From Multifurca ochricompacta (taxonomy: Eukaryota > Basidiomycota > Agaricomycetes > Russulales > Russulaceae), in assembly GCA_022496185.1 (NCBI GenBank), contig WTXG01000035.1, forward strand, positions 186,001-250,000: a stretch of 64,000 nt of DNA, in the 5' to 3' direction. The notes under the pieces are model-generated. The model was not told where the DNA came from and made no database searches. It was given only the letters and a program-made list of their open reading frames with translations. The position numbers and the translations under genes were made by a program. Positions 24,724-37,148 of this stretch are shown here, in pieces (the first letter of the stretch is position 1; each line of letters starts with the position of its first letter).

Positions 24724-26106
24724 TTAGAAGAAAACGAAAACCTCACCCGCCCGTTTCTCGCCAATGACCACCTCCTCAGGTCTCACGACACGCATCTTTC
24801 CCACTCCAACGGGTAGCTGTTGATGTAAGGCGGCCGTCTTCCCATTTTCAATTCCAACTCTACCACTTCCAACACCACCACCACCACCACCACTTTTACC
24901 CACACGCGCTAGGCGCGCAGAAAACGCAAAGGTGTTGTAGCGTATGGGTGTGGTTACGGATGCGGGTATGGGAGATGGGGTAGCGGGTCCTACCGAATCC
25001 GCAGGTGATGACGGTGCGCTGTCATCGCCCAAACTTGCGCCTCCACGTGGGGCGAACGCGCGAGCGGTCGGATCTAAGACACGGTGGTGTGTGGTTGTCA
25101 TCATCGCCATTATCGATGCTGGAGAGACAGGGGAAGGGGAAGGGGAAGGGGAAGGGGTGAACGCTGGGGCGGCGGGATTAAGTTTAAGCTTCGTCTGGGT
25201 GGTGGGGTGATGATCATTATCGTCGTCATTCACCGCGCTACCCATCACCGTTCCCGTTCTCGTTTCCGGGTCCGTGTTTGTGGATGGCGTGATGGGAAAC
25301 AATGGACCTCCCTGAACCTGAACGATGGCTAATGTGGATGATGATGACGATGGTGATGATGATGCGGAAGAAGAGGATCTGGTCCTGGTTGCGGTTACGG
25401 ATGGTCCGGTTGATCCGCATGGTGTGTAGGGCAGTTTGACCGTTGCTTGAGTTTGCGGTGAGGCAGTTATACGCGAGATCGTGGAGGCCTTGAGGTTGAG
25501 ATTTCTGTTCCGTACTGAGTTTTGGAATTGGAACTGCATTGCGTCGCATTAATATTAATAAGTAATAAATAAAATGAGGATATGTATGATGTATGTACTA
25601 ACCGCTGCAAAGTAATACGCCGCGACGCCGCCGGCTCCGACGAGGGTTGAGAAGAGAAAGTGCCTGATTAGACGCCAGAGGAACGTCGTCGGCTCGGGCG
25701 GTGGTGTGGTTGTAGATAGCGCTGAGATCGGTATTCGGATGGGGACAGGGACGAAGAGGTCGTGACCCGCGGCGGTACGGACGAGCTTGAAGAGCAACCC
25801 CACGCTCGTGGCTTCACCCGTCTCCTGACCACCGTCCGAGCCAGAGCCAGAGCCAGGAAAAATGTCCCTCTTGAAGGACGAGGAGGTGACATCGTGTGCC
25901 ATCCCACCTTGAAGTTCTTTGTTGCTTACGGGGATCGTATCTGTGCTGTAGAGAGAGTAGGATAATATGACGACGCGCGATATCACGGGAAAGAGCGCAT
26001 GAAGGGCGAGCCAGGTCGTCGCGCGGATGGCGCAGATAGATCCGGTCGTATAGAATAGGACGGTCATCAACATGCTGTAGACGGAGGACTTCTTGTTATT
26101 CTCCAT
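24724..26106 (-). CDS. Membrane protein of unknown function with Ser/Pro-rich tail
   Basis: Two exons: 25609-26106 and 24724-25538. They are joined by an intron of about 70 bp with GTTAGT donor and GCAATGCAG acceptor. The N-terminus starts MENNKKSSVYSMLMTVLFYT and is hydrophobic over two segments (about residues 10-55). A third hydrophobic stretch, FLFSTLVGAGGVAAYYFAA, lies at the end of exon 1. The second exon is a long soluble tail rich in Ser, Pro and Thr with poly-Ser and SPSPSPSP, ending RPEEVVIGEKRAGEVFVFF. I see no enzyme motif. Confidence 0.65.
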
Positions 26107-26404
26107 CGCTGTTTTAAGGAAAGAAACCTACTTAGAAGTAAAGAAAGAAAGAAAGAAAAGAGTGGGAGTGGGATGGTTTGTATAACCAAACTAAAGCGGC
26201 TGGCTGATCGTGACCCGCTGGTGGCTGTCCATTCCATTCCACAGACGCGTTCTATCCACGTGGTCGATAAGGACGGATCACGTGCTTTACTTCGTCATCT
26301 TTTCTTGACGGGGGGGGACGGGGGTTATCGCCGTCCAGTCGCTCTCTCCTGCTCTATCTTGTTTAGGTTGGGTTTGATTTGTGGTTCTTGAACAGTTTCA
26401 ACGA

Positions 26405-27158
26405 ATGGTAAGTTCAAACAGTTTTGCAAGCGAAGATGGGGTTTTTGCTAAAAAAAAAAAACAAATTTACATACTACCTACCCATATAGTCTGCTGCTGC
26501 CTGGGAAGTTCGCCTCTCGAGTTCACAAAAGCTCCCGTATTTCTACAATACAGAGACGCAGAAGTCGACCTGGAAACCACCGGATGGACTGACCGAAGAA
26601 CAAATCAAGGCCCTTCCGGGCGCGTCGCTTCTCGACCCAAAGGAGGTCCGTGCAAGTCACATCTTGGTCAAGCACAGCGGCTCGCGACGACCGTCTAGCT
26701 GGAAAGAGGTCAGTTTTCCCGACGACTTTTCTTTCGTTATCGCTTCTCTCCCTTCACGGGCGACTCCCCATCCCATTCCCGGGAGTCTTATCGTTACCAT
26801 CATCATCATCAACATCATCATCATCAACATCATCATCATCATCTAGCATTAAAAAGATGATCAAAAAAACATTGATTAATATTTCGTACAGCATCATATC
26901 ACTCGCTCCAAGGAGGAGGCTATCGCGATCCTACAGGGATACAAAGCAGAAATCGGGACAAACGCTGACAAGTTTGGTCCGCTTGCGCGCCAGCACTCGG
27001 ATTGCTCGTCGCACGATCATGATGGCGACCTGGGATGGTTTGGACCTGGACAGATGCAGAAACCGTTTGAAGACGCGGCGTTTTCACTGCAGGTGGGGGC
27101 GATCAGTGGCATCGTCGAATCACAGAGCGGCGTGCACCTCATCCTGCGCACCGGTTGA
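26405..27158 (+). CDS. ESS1: Pin1/Ess1 peptidyl-prolyl cis-trans isomerase
   Basis: Isomerises phospho-Ser/Thr-Pro bonds, for example in the RNA polymerase II CTD; nuclear. Exons 26405-26407, 26490-26708 and 26892-27158 give 162 aa, the usual Pin1 length. The WW domain starts WEVRLSSSQKLPYFYN and ends STWKPP. The parvulin domain reads VRASHILVKHSGSRRPSSW, then ADKFGPLARQHSDCSS, DLGWFGPGQMQKPFEDAAF and SGVHLILRTG. The phosphate-binding Arg pair is SRRPSS. Exon 1 contributes only the ATG codon, directly followed by GTAAGT. No other in-frame start precedes the WW domain. The second intron holds an ATC trinucleotide run (about 26797-26842). Confidence 0.93.
26797..26842. repeat. CAT/ATC trinucleotide repeat in ESS1 intron 2
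   Basis: A run of CATCATCATCAA-type units within the intron, not coding. Confidence 0.85.
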
Positions 27159-28223
27159 TAGAGTTCTAGCCGAATCCTGGTGGAGGGGGCAATCATTCGT
27201 TTTTTTTTGCCAGTTCGACCGGTTTCCCATTTGATTATCGACACTTCTTCTCCGTATATATCCTCTTTCTATAGGGCACACGCCGATAACATAACCATAT
27301 CTTGCAGGGAGGGGGGGGGAGGACGACTTTGTACTGTATGTACCCGCGTCGCAAGGTTGAGTGAAAAGGACGTCCCCCAGCAATGACCAAAGGATCCTTT
27401 AGTCCCACGTTCTTAAGACATCTCCATCTAGTACTTATAATTTGTGATGCCAAAGCACCAAGCCACGTTAGACAGAACTTGAACAAGTCATCCCACCAGT
27501 TGGCAGATGATTCTATTTTTACCTTTCACTCTTAACAAGTCCCCCCCCCTGGAGTGGCATGCTTTGGTGCGGTGAACGCGGTTGTCAGGGACGAAAGATC
27601 TCGAAAGGGTGTTCGTGCCTATCGCATGAGGATGATGTGCCACGTTTGCAAGGCAAGGTGAACAGTGTGGCACGCGAAGGATTCTATACCTATAATTGTA
27701 ATTAAGTAACCCTGGCCTAACCCTGGAGTTCAGAGTTCATTCAATCAATTGCATGGCAATGAGTGAGTGGTAAGCGATGGTACCGGAGTTAGCAACTAAG
27801 GCACAAGGAACGGAACCACGGGTAACCTCACTTAACCTCAACTTCGCTCGACAACCCTCCCTCCTTCCTCTCAACCAACACTCAACCTCAACCTCAACAT
27901 TAATCACCTTAATACTACATTAAAATACCACACATACATGATAGCTCTCTTATGAATTAAAATTTATAGTATTATAGAGAAAAATGATGATTTTACTGGG
28001 CTGACGTGTGACCCAAGATAATGGCTCCACCTCCCTCTCCCCCCCTTACCCGCCCCCGCGGAATTGATCCCCTTCCCTCCTTCGTTTGAATGAAATGAAA
28101 GCAAACTAGCCGCCCACACCAAGGCTTGCCTATACTTCAAGGGGCGCTCATCCCCTTCAAAATCACTTCCTTTACGTCGTCCACTTTGTCGTTGTCCATA
28201 TCGTGATCTTGTAGTTCCGAACA
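27159..28223. other. Intergenic, no gene recognised
   Basis: 1.07 kb between ESS1 and the deubiquitinase. G-run at 27307, C-run at 27541 and CAACCTCAACCTCAAC repeats near 27880 are visible. No gene is apparent. Confidence 0.5.
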
Positions 28224-31200
28224 ATGGCGATAGGAAAGGCTGCGAGATGGATATCGTTCGCTAACCCCCCACAAATACCCTCATCCCCGTCTTCAACTCC
28301 AGATACTCTCAACTCGACCCTCTCCATCGCCGACGAGAAGCAGTTTGGTTTAGAAAACGTACGTGACCTTTCCGCCTTACCTCCCTTTCTCTTCCTTTGA
28401 TCTTTTTTATTTTCCGAAAAGTTTGGAAACACTTGGTACGTTCGCTGGTCCACATATCCGTGGTTTCCGACCTTAAATGTTCAACAGTTACGCCAATTCT
28501 GTACTCCAGGCTTTGTACTTTTGTTCTCCCTTCAGGGACCTTGTCATCCAATCGACAGACATTTCTGCACCACCTGTACCCGTCTCTGTATCCAAACCGA
28601 AACCCCACTCACCACCACCACCATTATCATCATCATCAACAACTACCCCCGCACCCTTGCGTCGTAAACCCGAGCGCGGGAAGCTCGTGCCTGAGATACC
28701 CTCCGTTCCTACTTCCCCCACTCCCACTATCCCCTCGGCCCCGCCTACCCTTTTCTCCGCCCTCCGCTCCCTCTACGTTCATATTTCCAGGAATCCAGCT
28801 GATAAGGGTGCCGTCGCCCCACGTGCCTTTATCGACAAGCTCCGCGATGGCAATGAACTCTTCCGCGGCGCCATGCATCAGGACGCGCACGAATTTCTCA
28901 ACTACCTCCTCAATAAGATCGTCGAGGAAATACAGGGCGACAAGCACCACATGGAAAAGGACTCTGGCTCCTCTAACGCCTCTGGCGAGGACTGTGAGTA
29001 CGGTTCCCATGTGCTTCAGGCACAATGATACATCATCCATTGAGCGTCCTTGCTTACCCTCATATGTTTACCGGGCGCCAGTGTCATCCTCCGTGGCTAC
29101 GTTGGTATCTAACAATGCCCCCGCTCTCACTGCACATTCAGACTCTTCACAACAACAAAGTGGCACCCTCGTACATCGCCTTTTTGAGGGTACACTCACT
29201 TCAGAAACTCGCTGTCTCACATGTGAAACGGTGAGTCATACCTTCAACTCCCCTCTCCTCTTCTTTACCTGTCTTATCTGCTCGCCTCTGCCATGTTACT
29301 CTCCTCTTATCATTCCGGCTCCCGCGCCGCCCCGGGATCATTCCCCCACCCTTGCGCTTGGCACATGCCACTCGTCCATGGAAACGCTGACATGGGATTT
29401 TCGTTTTCATATTTCGTTTTCGCAAGGTATCCTCCCGCGATGAATCATTCCTCGATCTCTCTATTGACATCGAACAAAACTCGAGTGTGACCGCATGTTT
29501 ACGCCAGTTCAGCGCCAGCGAGATGCTGTGCCAGCGGAACAAATTTTTTTGCGATAGCTGTTGCGGACTACAGGAGGCCGAAAAGCGGTACGTCTGCGTT
29601 CGTCCTGTTCTCACCGTCCCCGATTCCTTGCCTCCCCCTTTCTGACCACACGGCACGATGGCGACCGCTATCATATAGGATGAAGATTAAAAAACTTCCA
29701 AATGTACTCGCGCTCCATCTAAAACGTTTCAAGTACCAGGAAGACTTGCAAAGGTACATCAAGCTCACCTACCGCGTCGCTTTCCCCTTCGAATTACGTC
29801 TCTTCAACACGATCGACGACGTAGAGGACCCGGATCGGCTTTACGAGCTGTTCGGAATTGTTGTACATATCGGCAGGTATGACGATGCTGTTCCGTGCCT
29901 GTGGCGCCGTGCCGGTGCGGTCGGCTGACTGCCTTCTCTCGGAATACAGCGGCCCGAATCATGGCCACTATGTAGCGATTGTTAAAGGACCTCATTCATG
30001 GCTGATGTTTGACGACGACAAGATAGAGCCCATCAAGGAGAGTGAGATTCATAGGTACTTTGGGGATGCCGCTTCTGGAAGCGCATACGTGCTCTACTAC
30101 CAGGCCGTAGATCTCGACCTCGCGTCTTTAGGCATCAAACTACCTGAACTTCCATCCGTCCCCGACGTCGTCGTCACGGGTGCGCGTACATCCGGTACGA
30201 CAAATGGGGCAACGAATGGGGCGCCGCCATCTCCGGAGCTCCCAGAACCTGCCCTTCCCCCCGGACTAGGAGAGCCATCTGCACCCGCGGCCACGGTTGC
30301 GCCACTCTTTTCAAGACTACCGATCGCGCCATCATCTCCTTCACTCGTCGTCGCGCCACCGCTAGCGGGCTCTGTGACCTTGCCGTCACGCAAAAAGTCG
30401 CTCCCCACGATCCGTATCCCGGGAACCTCTGAATTTTCTTCTTCGAGCGTCTCACCTACTACACCCACCCGCTTGTCTGGAGGAGGACTATTCCACACCC
30501 TTCGAAGTTCACCCAGTAGTTCGAGGATACGTCCCTCGACCTCGGAGGGACTCGTCTCCCCGCGGAGTGCGTCAGATAGTGTACCGCCCGTGCCCCCAGT
30601 CCCTTTCTTGTATATTAACGGCAAGGAACGTGCCAAGGAGAAAGATAAGGAGAAGGAGAAGGAGAAGGAACGAGGCGGTGAGCGGGAGAAGGAGAGGGAG
30701 GAAGGACGCTCATCAAAAGAGTTTGATCGCAAACCTAGTTTGTGGTTCAAGCGGCGGAGCATCAAACCGAACAAAGATGAGCGGGAAAAGGAGAAGGGCA
30801 AGGATCAAGAGGCGGGTGCGGCGACTCCAGTGGTGCCCTCGACGGTGATGACGAGTGCGACATTACAACACGGGACGACATCAACGGCTGCGCTCTCCGT
30901 GGCCTCATCCCAATCCCAATCTCAATCCCAATCCCAATCCCAATTGCAGTCCCAGTCCGATGCAGCGTCGTCATCGGGTTCGGGAACGAGTTCAATATGG
31001 CGGCGTAGTAGCGCCCGGATTGGCTATCACGTCAATCGATTGTCGGCGACCCACAGTAGCACCACTTTGGGAGAACTTGATGTCGCCATCGTTGCTGCTG
31101 GCGTTATGCCGGCGGCAGAAGTAGTAGCGGAACCCGAACCCGAACCCGAAAGAGAAGGGGAAGGAGACACAGACGGGGCCAGGTCAGGAGACTCGTCGTC

Positions 31201-31966
31201 TTTACCCGCGTTGCGAGTTTCGCCTGCGTCGCCATCGGGTGGTGGATCCAATCGCGATACGATGGTGACGGCGGCAGTTCATCATACCGATGAACCTGCA
31301 TCGATCGTGGCAGCACCAGATGGAAATAGCGATGACCAACAGCAGCAGCGAGACCTCACACTACGTGCCAGCAAGTCAAAACTCCATCCCCGTGGACGCC
31401 CTCACTCAATGCATGGTAGCGGTACGCAACTTGAGCATAGCTCAAGCTCAAGTCTGCGTGTGACATCGACATCGTCATCTTCAACGTCAACGTCAACGTC
31501 ACAATCCCCTCCGCAATCAGTACCACCAGTACCACCAATACCAGCACTACCTCTATCCGCATCAGCTGTAGAATCGGGCGGCGTATCGGTGGTGGGGAAA
31601 GGAAAGGAGAAGGAGAAGGAGCCAGCAGGACTTCGTCGCGCCGCGCGCAAGTTGAGCCTCAACGCCCCCATGTTTGGACTCGCGTTGGGGGGTTTGGGAC
31701 TTGGAGGGAGGGATAAAGATAAAGATAAGGATAAAGATAAGGACAAGGACAAGGACAAAGACCATCATCACCATCATCACAACCATCATCACCATTTGGG
31801 TTTCGGTTTCGGTTTCGGTTCGGGTGGGGGGAAGAAGGAAGATGGGAAGAAGGCAGCGCATAGAATGCGTCCGCCGAGCATGCTTTTTGGTTCTGGTTCT
31901 GGTACTGGTTCTGGCACTGGTGCTGGTGCGGGCACCGGAGCGGCTGTGGCCAGTACATCTCGGTGA
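28224..31966 (+). CDS. ubp9: Ubiquitin-specific protease, USP12/USP46 - Ubp9 type
   Basis: Cysteine protease that removes ubiquitin. The catalytic Cys block [19 protein letters not shown] spans three exons. The intron 28436-28487 splits the catalytic Cys codon (TG|T). Next come [21 protein letters not shown], then [20 protein letters not shown], and the zinc-type CxxC in [35 protein letters not shown] and the His block [14 protein letters not shown] follow, with [12 protein letters not shown]. These match USP12/46 over the whole domain. The C-terminus is about 600 residues of low complexity not found in USP46: Lys-Glu runs, [20 protein letters not shown], a His-rich stretch and Gly-Ser/Thr repeats. 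USP12/46 relatives need WD40 partners; none is encoded nearby. TGA at 31964-31966. Confidence 0.93.
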
Positions 31967-32430
31967 GGTACCGCTAATCACCCTTCCTACCCCCTCCCTC
32001 TTTTAAATGTGACGCAATATTACCCCTCTCCTCTCCGTCCTTCCCCCTACCCCTCCCCTTGCCTTCCTTTCCTCTTGATTTTTTTTCCCCCAGGGTTATT
32101 AGTGTTGTCTCTTTTAACTCTCGTTCATCTTTTTTTTTTTTTGTTTGATGGCCAGCACTTTACCATCTTGTTGCATGTACGTATACCGACTGTCGTCCCA
32201 GGCCGCGTGGCGGGGTAAGAGGTAGGGAGTGGCAGGAGTTCAACATATAGTATACCAAAGTACCTTACTTACTCTACAAGCATATCTTCTTTGTTCGGCC
32301 ATAGATAATGACGTGTATGTATTCACAAGCTCTCTGATATATGTTTATCATTAGCCATGCGACATCCTATTTTTAACTGCTGTTTTTTTTTCCTTTGGCT
32401 TTTGTGTCCATTTGTCACTGAGGTCAACTA
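31967..32430. other. Intergenic between convergent genes
   Basis: T- and C-rich 3' flanks of the deubiquitinase (+) and inositol monophosphatase (-). T-runs lie at 32131 and 32384. No gene is seen. Confidence 0.55.
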
Positions 32431-34083
32431 CTATTCGTCAAGAGGGATATCTTCGACCGTCTCGTAAAACTCCCGCGCGAGACGCTTTTGAACGTCCAGG
32501 CTGCTCTCCTCCTGAAGATAGATTGGTGAGTGACGTGTTAGCCCTGGAGGACCGGGGTTTAGGAAATGGGAACGCACCGAGGTAGTCCCCCCTGCTACGC
32601 CACGGATGACGAGGAAACGTCTGCCAGTCAAAATCGCTTCCGTCACGACGCCGTCGCGCGTCGAAACGTTGTGGCCACCCGTGACGAAACCGCCAGCCTC
32701 TTGGGCGATCACGATGCCCGCCTAAGAACGAACAACGATATAACGACCGGACAGTGATCAATCAATTAGCCTTTTAACTTTTTTTTTCGGTCAGTTGTCA
32801 CACGTACGCAAACGTCCCATGGCCTGTCGGATGTGTGTAAATATGAGCACATAAATCCAACGTCGGAGGAAAAGTATTTGATTCAGGTGGTCAGAAAAAG
32901 AAGGCAAGGGGGGGGGGGGGATGAAAGAGAAAGAAAGACGCAACGCACCAACATCCAACCTCCCTAAATAAACATGTCGAAAAGAAAAGCATTTTTGTTT
33001 TTTCAACGATACCAAAAAAAAAAAAAGAGAATACGTACCAATACATATCCAGCGCTCCCTGAGCGACCAACGCAAAGTTCAGAGCGGCGCTGCCGACCGA
33101 GCGCAGTGAATGAGCCATGACGCCGTGCGGCGGTGCGCCGGCGAGACGCGAGAAGCTCCCCGCCTTGCGCTTTATTGGCTCTTGAGCGCGATCGGAACCC
33201 CACTCGACCGCCACGAGTGCGCCAGCGAGCCCGGGTAGCGGTCGAACTGCCGCCGCCGCAAGTGGGAGGCGTTGTGGGTGCGGGTACGGGTCGTCAACGT
33301 CGGCGTCGGCGTTGGCGTTGGCGCTGACGCGGGTGTGGAGGAAGGAACCGGCTCCGCGTGCGCCCGTGTATAGTTGTTCTAGGAAAGGGTTGTAGATTAC
33401 GCCCAGGACCGGTTGGCGTTGGTCGATCAACCCTAATGAAATGCAGGCGTAGGGGAAGCCATGCACGAAGTTGGTCGTCCCGTCTGTTATCGCGTCCGTC
33501 CCCCCGGGGGTCCCACAGTGTGAAGTTAGCTTTTTTTTTTTCACGCATCATTTGTGCCGTGTAGGTAACCGGTAGGCATGGCAGGCGGTGCCGCAATTAT
33601 ATAGGTAGGTAGGTCGGACGGACGCGGAGGGGAGTCACCCCCTGACCTACCGGAACCCTACGTATGAATTGTGAATGTGCGTACCGATGGGATCGACGCA
33701 GAACGTCGGTGTATCCGTGAGGGGTGGGCGCGTTCCAGAAGAATACGACTCTTCACCGATGCTGTGCGAACGGACACAAAAACACTTCAGTTCTCTTACC
33801 CTCCCTTCTCGGAAGAATAGAAAGATATATATATATATATAAAGATACGTTACAACTGGAAATGAGGATATGCCTGCGCAATCTCGCCTCGGACGAGTTC
33901 CTCTACTTTGACGTCATATTCCGTGACGAGGTCGACCGCGTTCTTCTTTTCACCGACGCTGCCCAGACCTGCCCGTTGGATGGCATGCGAGCCTTCAAGT
34001 ATGAGTGCACCTGCTTTACGCGCGAGCGCTTTCGTGAATGCGAGGATTTCTTGTAACTCTGTGGGACTGAGGGGATCAGACAT
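32431..34083 (-). CDS. INM1: Inositol monophosphatase
   Basis: Mg-dependent hydrolysis of inositol phosphates to free inositol in the cytosol. Exon 1 starts MSDPLSPTELQEILAFTKAL at 34083 and contains AGLGSVGEKKNAVDLVTEYD, the family's helical start. The metal-site motif [22 protein letters not shown] is split by an intron (about 33546-33690). Then come GVIYNPFLEQLYTGARGAGSF and SLRSVGSAALNFALVAQGALDMYW. After further introns come AGIVIAQEAGGFVTGGHN and the C-terminal exon ending REFYETVEDIPLDE. Domain order and spacing match fungal IMPases. An AlaAsn-AlaAsp repeat insertion (about 33300-33335) lengthens a loop. Confidence 0.9.
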
Positions 34084-35703
34084 GGATGGATGAGATGAGA
34101 TAAGGATGGTGTCTGATCAAATGATCAATAAGTGTTGCAGTCTTGATAAGTAAGAGGACAACCAACGTTTACCCGCCCGCCGCACCCCTCATCAATGACA
34201 AAATGTGTGATCAGGGCACGTTTGTTCATAATGTGGGAAAAGGTGATATTGACATCAGATAGCAGCTTACGAGGCCGCGAGCTGGCGAGTCTGCACGAAG
34301 CTCAATTAACCCGCATGCGTGTCAGCACGAGAATTGAAGCGACTACACAACTGGAGAGAGCTTCAATATATGATTCGGGGACTCAGGAAATGGAGGGCAC
34401 TTTGGGTAACAGACAGAATACGGGCAGACACGGGATAATAGAGATGATAGTGAGATCTTCAATGCGGGTTGGCACTATGAACAATTCGCTACTGCGCTAT
34501 GATTTCGATCATTTCTAGGGTTTTAGAGGTATATAAAAGGAAAAAAAAGGCAAAATGAGGCGAAGAGAGTCAAGCATCAATATTGTCGCGTGTCGTGACT
34601 CGGGTTGTGAGAGAAAGATCCCGTCTTTGTCTTTCCGTTATCCTACAAAACAAAAAAGCCAAGGAAAGGGTGAGGAAATACAAGGCAGATGGAAACTAGC
34701 TGCGGGCGCGAGTTGTGTCAACACTGCAGAAACGATATGAACTTGCTCATTGATAGAGGGGTCGCCATGGGTATCCTAAACGTTTCATGTGATGCTGGAT
34801 TTGAACTCGATTGTGAGGCTGCGCAGAGTTCAGGACTAAGGCAAAATCCAACAGCCGAGCACGAGCGCCAACGAAGAGTTGGGATAGCCGCAGAATTGTC
34901 GCAGAAGTACTTCGAGGATCTACCAGATGAGGTCATTATCCGTAAAAACATGAATCTCAATTTCATTGATGAGTGCATCCATCCCCAATGGCTTTTGGCT
35001 AGGAAATAACGGGCCTTCGAAGTATCTCCCCTATGACTAGCGCCTTTGAAAATCGTGAGACAAGAGAGCACTGTCATTAAAAAGAAAAACCAGCAATGAA
35101 TAGAGTATGGTTCAAGCGTGTGGCGGGGAGTCCGTACGGAAGTACATGAAAATGGATATCTCTCGCTCACCTCAGACTTCAGTAAATCCGTGCGCGCTTC
35201 CACAATATACTGCCCGAGACTCAGTAAAGGAAGCGGGAGAAGAACGGGCGCCATCCAGGACAAAATTATGTCGGATTCATATTTCATATTGCTCTGTTGT
35301 CAGGAAAGGTCTGACAGCCGTTTCTACACCAGCCGGGGACCTCGGATAAAAATTGTCTGGGGTTGGCTGGACCACGTTGTGTCATGATGCCGAGTTTGGT
35401 TAGCACTTGGGAATAGTTTCACAGTGATGAGTAGGTTCGCCTTTCGAATATATACCGTACTTATCACCTGAAAACTTTGGGCAACCAAAAATATCAAAGA
35501 AACATTAAATGAGAATGTAGATGAGAACCAGGAAGAGAGAAGGGAAACGAAAAGAAGGACGGACACGGACACAATGTCTCGGTTACGTAATAGTTATGTG
35601 GCGTTTCGAGTGTTTCCTTATTTGGACTGAAGATCTAACTAACGGCGCATTACTTTAATAACCTTGCTTGTCTTTAACCTCGCTTGACTTTTCTTCAATT
35701 CAA
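34084..35703. other. Intergenic; possible degenerate fragment, no clear gene
   Basis: 1.6 kb between the phosphatase (-) and the wax-synthase-like gene (+). A TATA-like GTATATAAAAGG at about 34530 precedes a short frame at 34555-34740. Another frame (34689-35009) ends with FEDLPDEVIIRKNMNL, faintly like an F-box start. I would not call either a gene. Confidence 0.45.
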
Positions 35704-37148
35704 AATGAAGGGGGTCCCATTGCGCGCCTCCTGCATAGCAGGTTTTTCCCTGGAATTTGATGGCGTTAACTACCCCCAACGTGCAGGTCAAGAGTATCTA
35801 ATTCTTCACTGCCCCCCCTCCCTTCCCTCCGGCTGTTGCCCAAAGTTTTGTTCTTCATGTTTCCAGATATTCCAGATCCCGCTCTTCGTCAGCCTTTGAC
35901 TATCTCTGCCATCGCACCACTGTATTTGAGCTTTTATGCGCTGGGTGTGCTCGCTATCCTCTCGAACACGTTCCTTCTCAAGCTTTCCCTACTTCCTTTT
36001 ATCGTATGGCAGGCATGGAAGTGTGCTGTGGGACTCGATTTAGCGCTAGGGCTGGCAAGGCTGTTTGGACTTGAAAGCGCTGACGGGCTCGCTCTATGGA
36101 ACCTTTCGTATGTGGTGCGATCGCTATCATTGGACATAATGTTGCAGGCACGCTTGAGCTAAAAATTCCTGCGCAGATGTCAATATTCTTCATGACACTG
36201 AGGTCTTTCGAATGGACGTTCACCGAAAGGCCCTTGAGGAAATACGAGCTCTTAAACGATCATGATAAAACTCCCGTCGAACGTCCTTTGTCCATCTCGA
36301 ATGTCCTTCTCGACGGCATTGATCTTTTATTCAACCAGCGTGGAATTGGTTGGTCGTGGTCAGCCAACCCGTTCCCTGGCAGGAACGCCCCACCACTATC
36401 GATCGGCTCGATTCTAGCAAGGCTGCTCATCAAAATCACGATGTTCGACGCCGCGTTGTATCTCCTGCAATTGGCTTGCCCCTCCGTCAACCAACCCCGA
36501 GGTGGCACCCTCTTCGACCCGAGCCTCACCTTTTGGCCACGCATAGCTGCGGCCGGTTTCGCCGCCACTTGCGGGGGTGCGTGGTCATACGCGTCTGTCG
36601 ACTCGATGTATCACTTGGCGACGTTGATCGGGCGAATAATCCTCCGCCAACCTGCGTCGCAGTGGCCGCCCATATCCCGCCGACCGTGGATGGCCACCTC
36701 GATTCAAGAATTTTGGGGCTTTCGCTGGCACCAGTTCTTCCGACACTTCTTCATCACTTTCGGAGCGCGCCCCGGTGGAGCTCTCCTGGGACAGCCTGGG
36801 GCGCTCATCGGCGCGTTCACCATATCTGCCGTCATACATCACGTCGGCTTGTGGGGGGTCGGCCAAGGGACCGAGTTCAGCAGTGGGGGTGGATTCTTCG
36901 TTTTCATGGGTCTTGGTGCGGCCATGGAAGCCGCGTTCAAAAAATTGACAGGTTTACACGTCGGAGGGTTTATTGGCAAGTTATGGACCATTTTTTGGAT
37001 TATGCTTTGGGGAGCGTTCATGCTCGACGGGTGGGCCCGACGTGGATTGCTATCTTCTCCGGAGAACTTTCGTCCCGGGAAATCGCTCGTCGACGCCGTG
37101 ATCGCTCCGTGGAGGCAAATCGTCGTCTCATACTATCAGTCACGATAA
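35704..37148 (+). CDS. MBOAT / wax-synthase-like acyltransferase
   Basis: Polytopic membrane acyltransferase of the wax synthase family, which moves acyl or acetyl groups from CoA to lipid, sterol or terpenoid hydroxyls in ER membranes. Exon 1 (35704 to about 35787) joins to VLFFMFPDIPDPALRQ. Two hydrophobic helices follow (YLSFYALGVLAILSNTF). A further intron (about 36107-36200) leads to SFEWTFTERPLRKYEL. The core has RGIGWSWS, then SIQEFWGFRWHQFFRHFFI and the putative catalytic His region SAVIHHVGLWGVG. Near the end FFVFMGLGAAMEAAFKKLTG and a last hydrophobic helix are seen. Basidiomycetes use relatives in terpenoid clusters, but no terpene genes are nearby. A broken paralogue fragment lies at 39880-39995. 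Confidence 0.85.

Noticed and set aside
34689..35009. Possible F-box start (LPDEVI)
   Set aside because: Only a few residues match and the rest of the domain is missing.
34718..35287. 189-codon minus-strand frame in the gap before the acyltransferase
   Set aside because: Cys/Ser-rich without motifs, overlapping frames on the other strand, no splice or promoter support.
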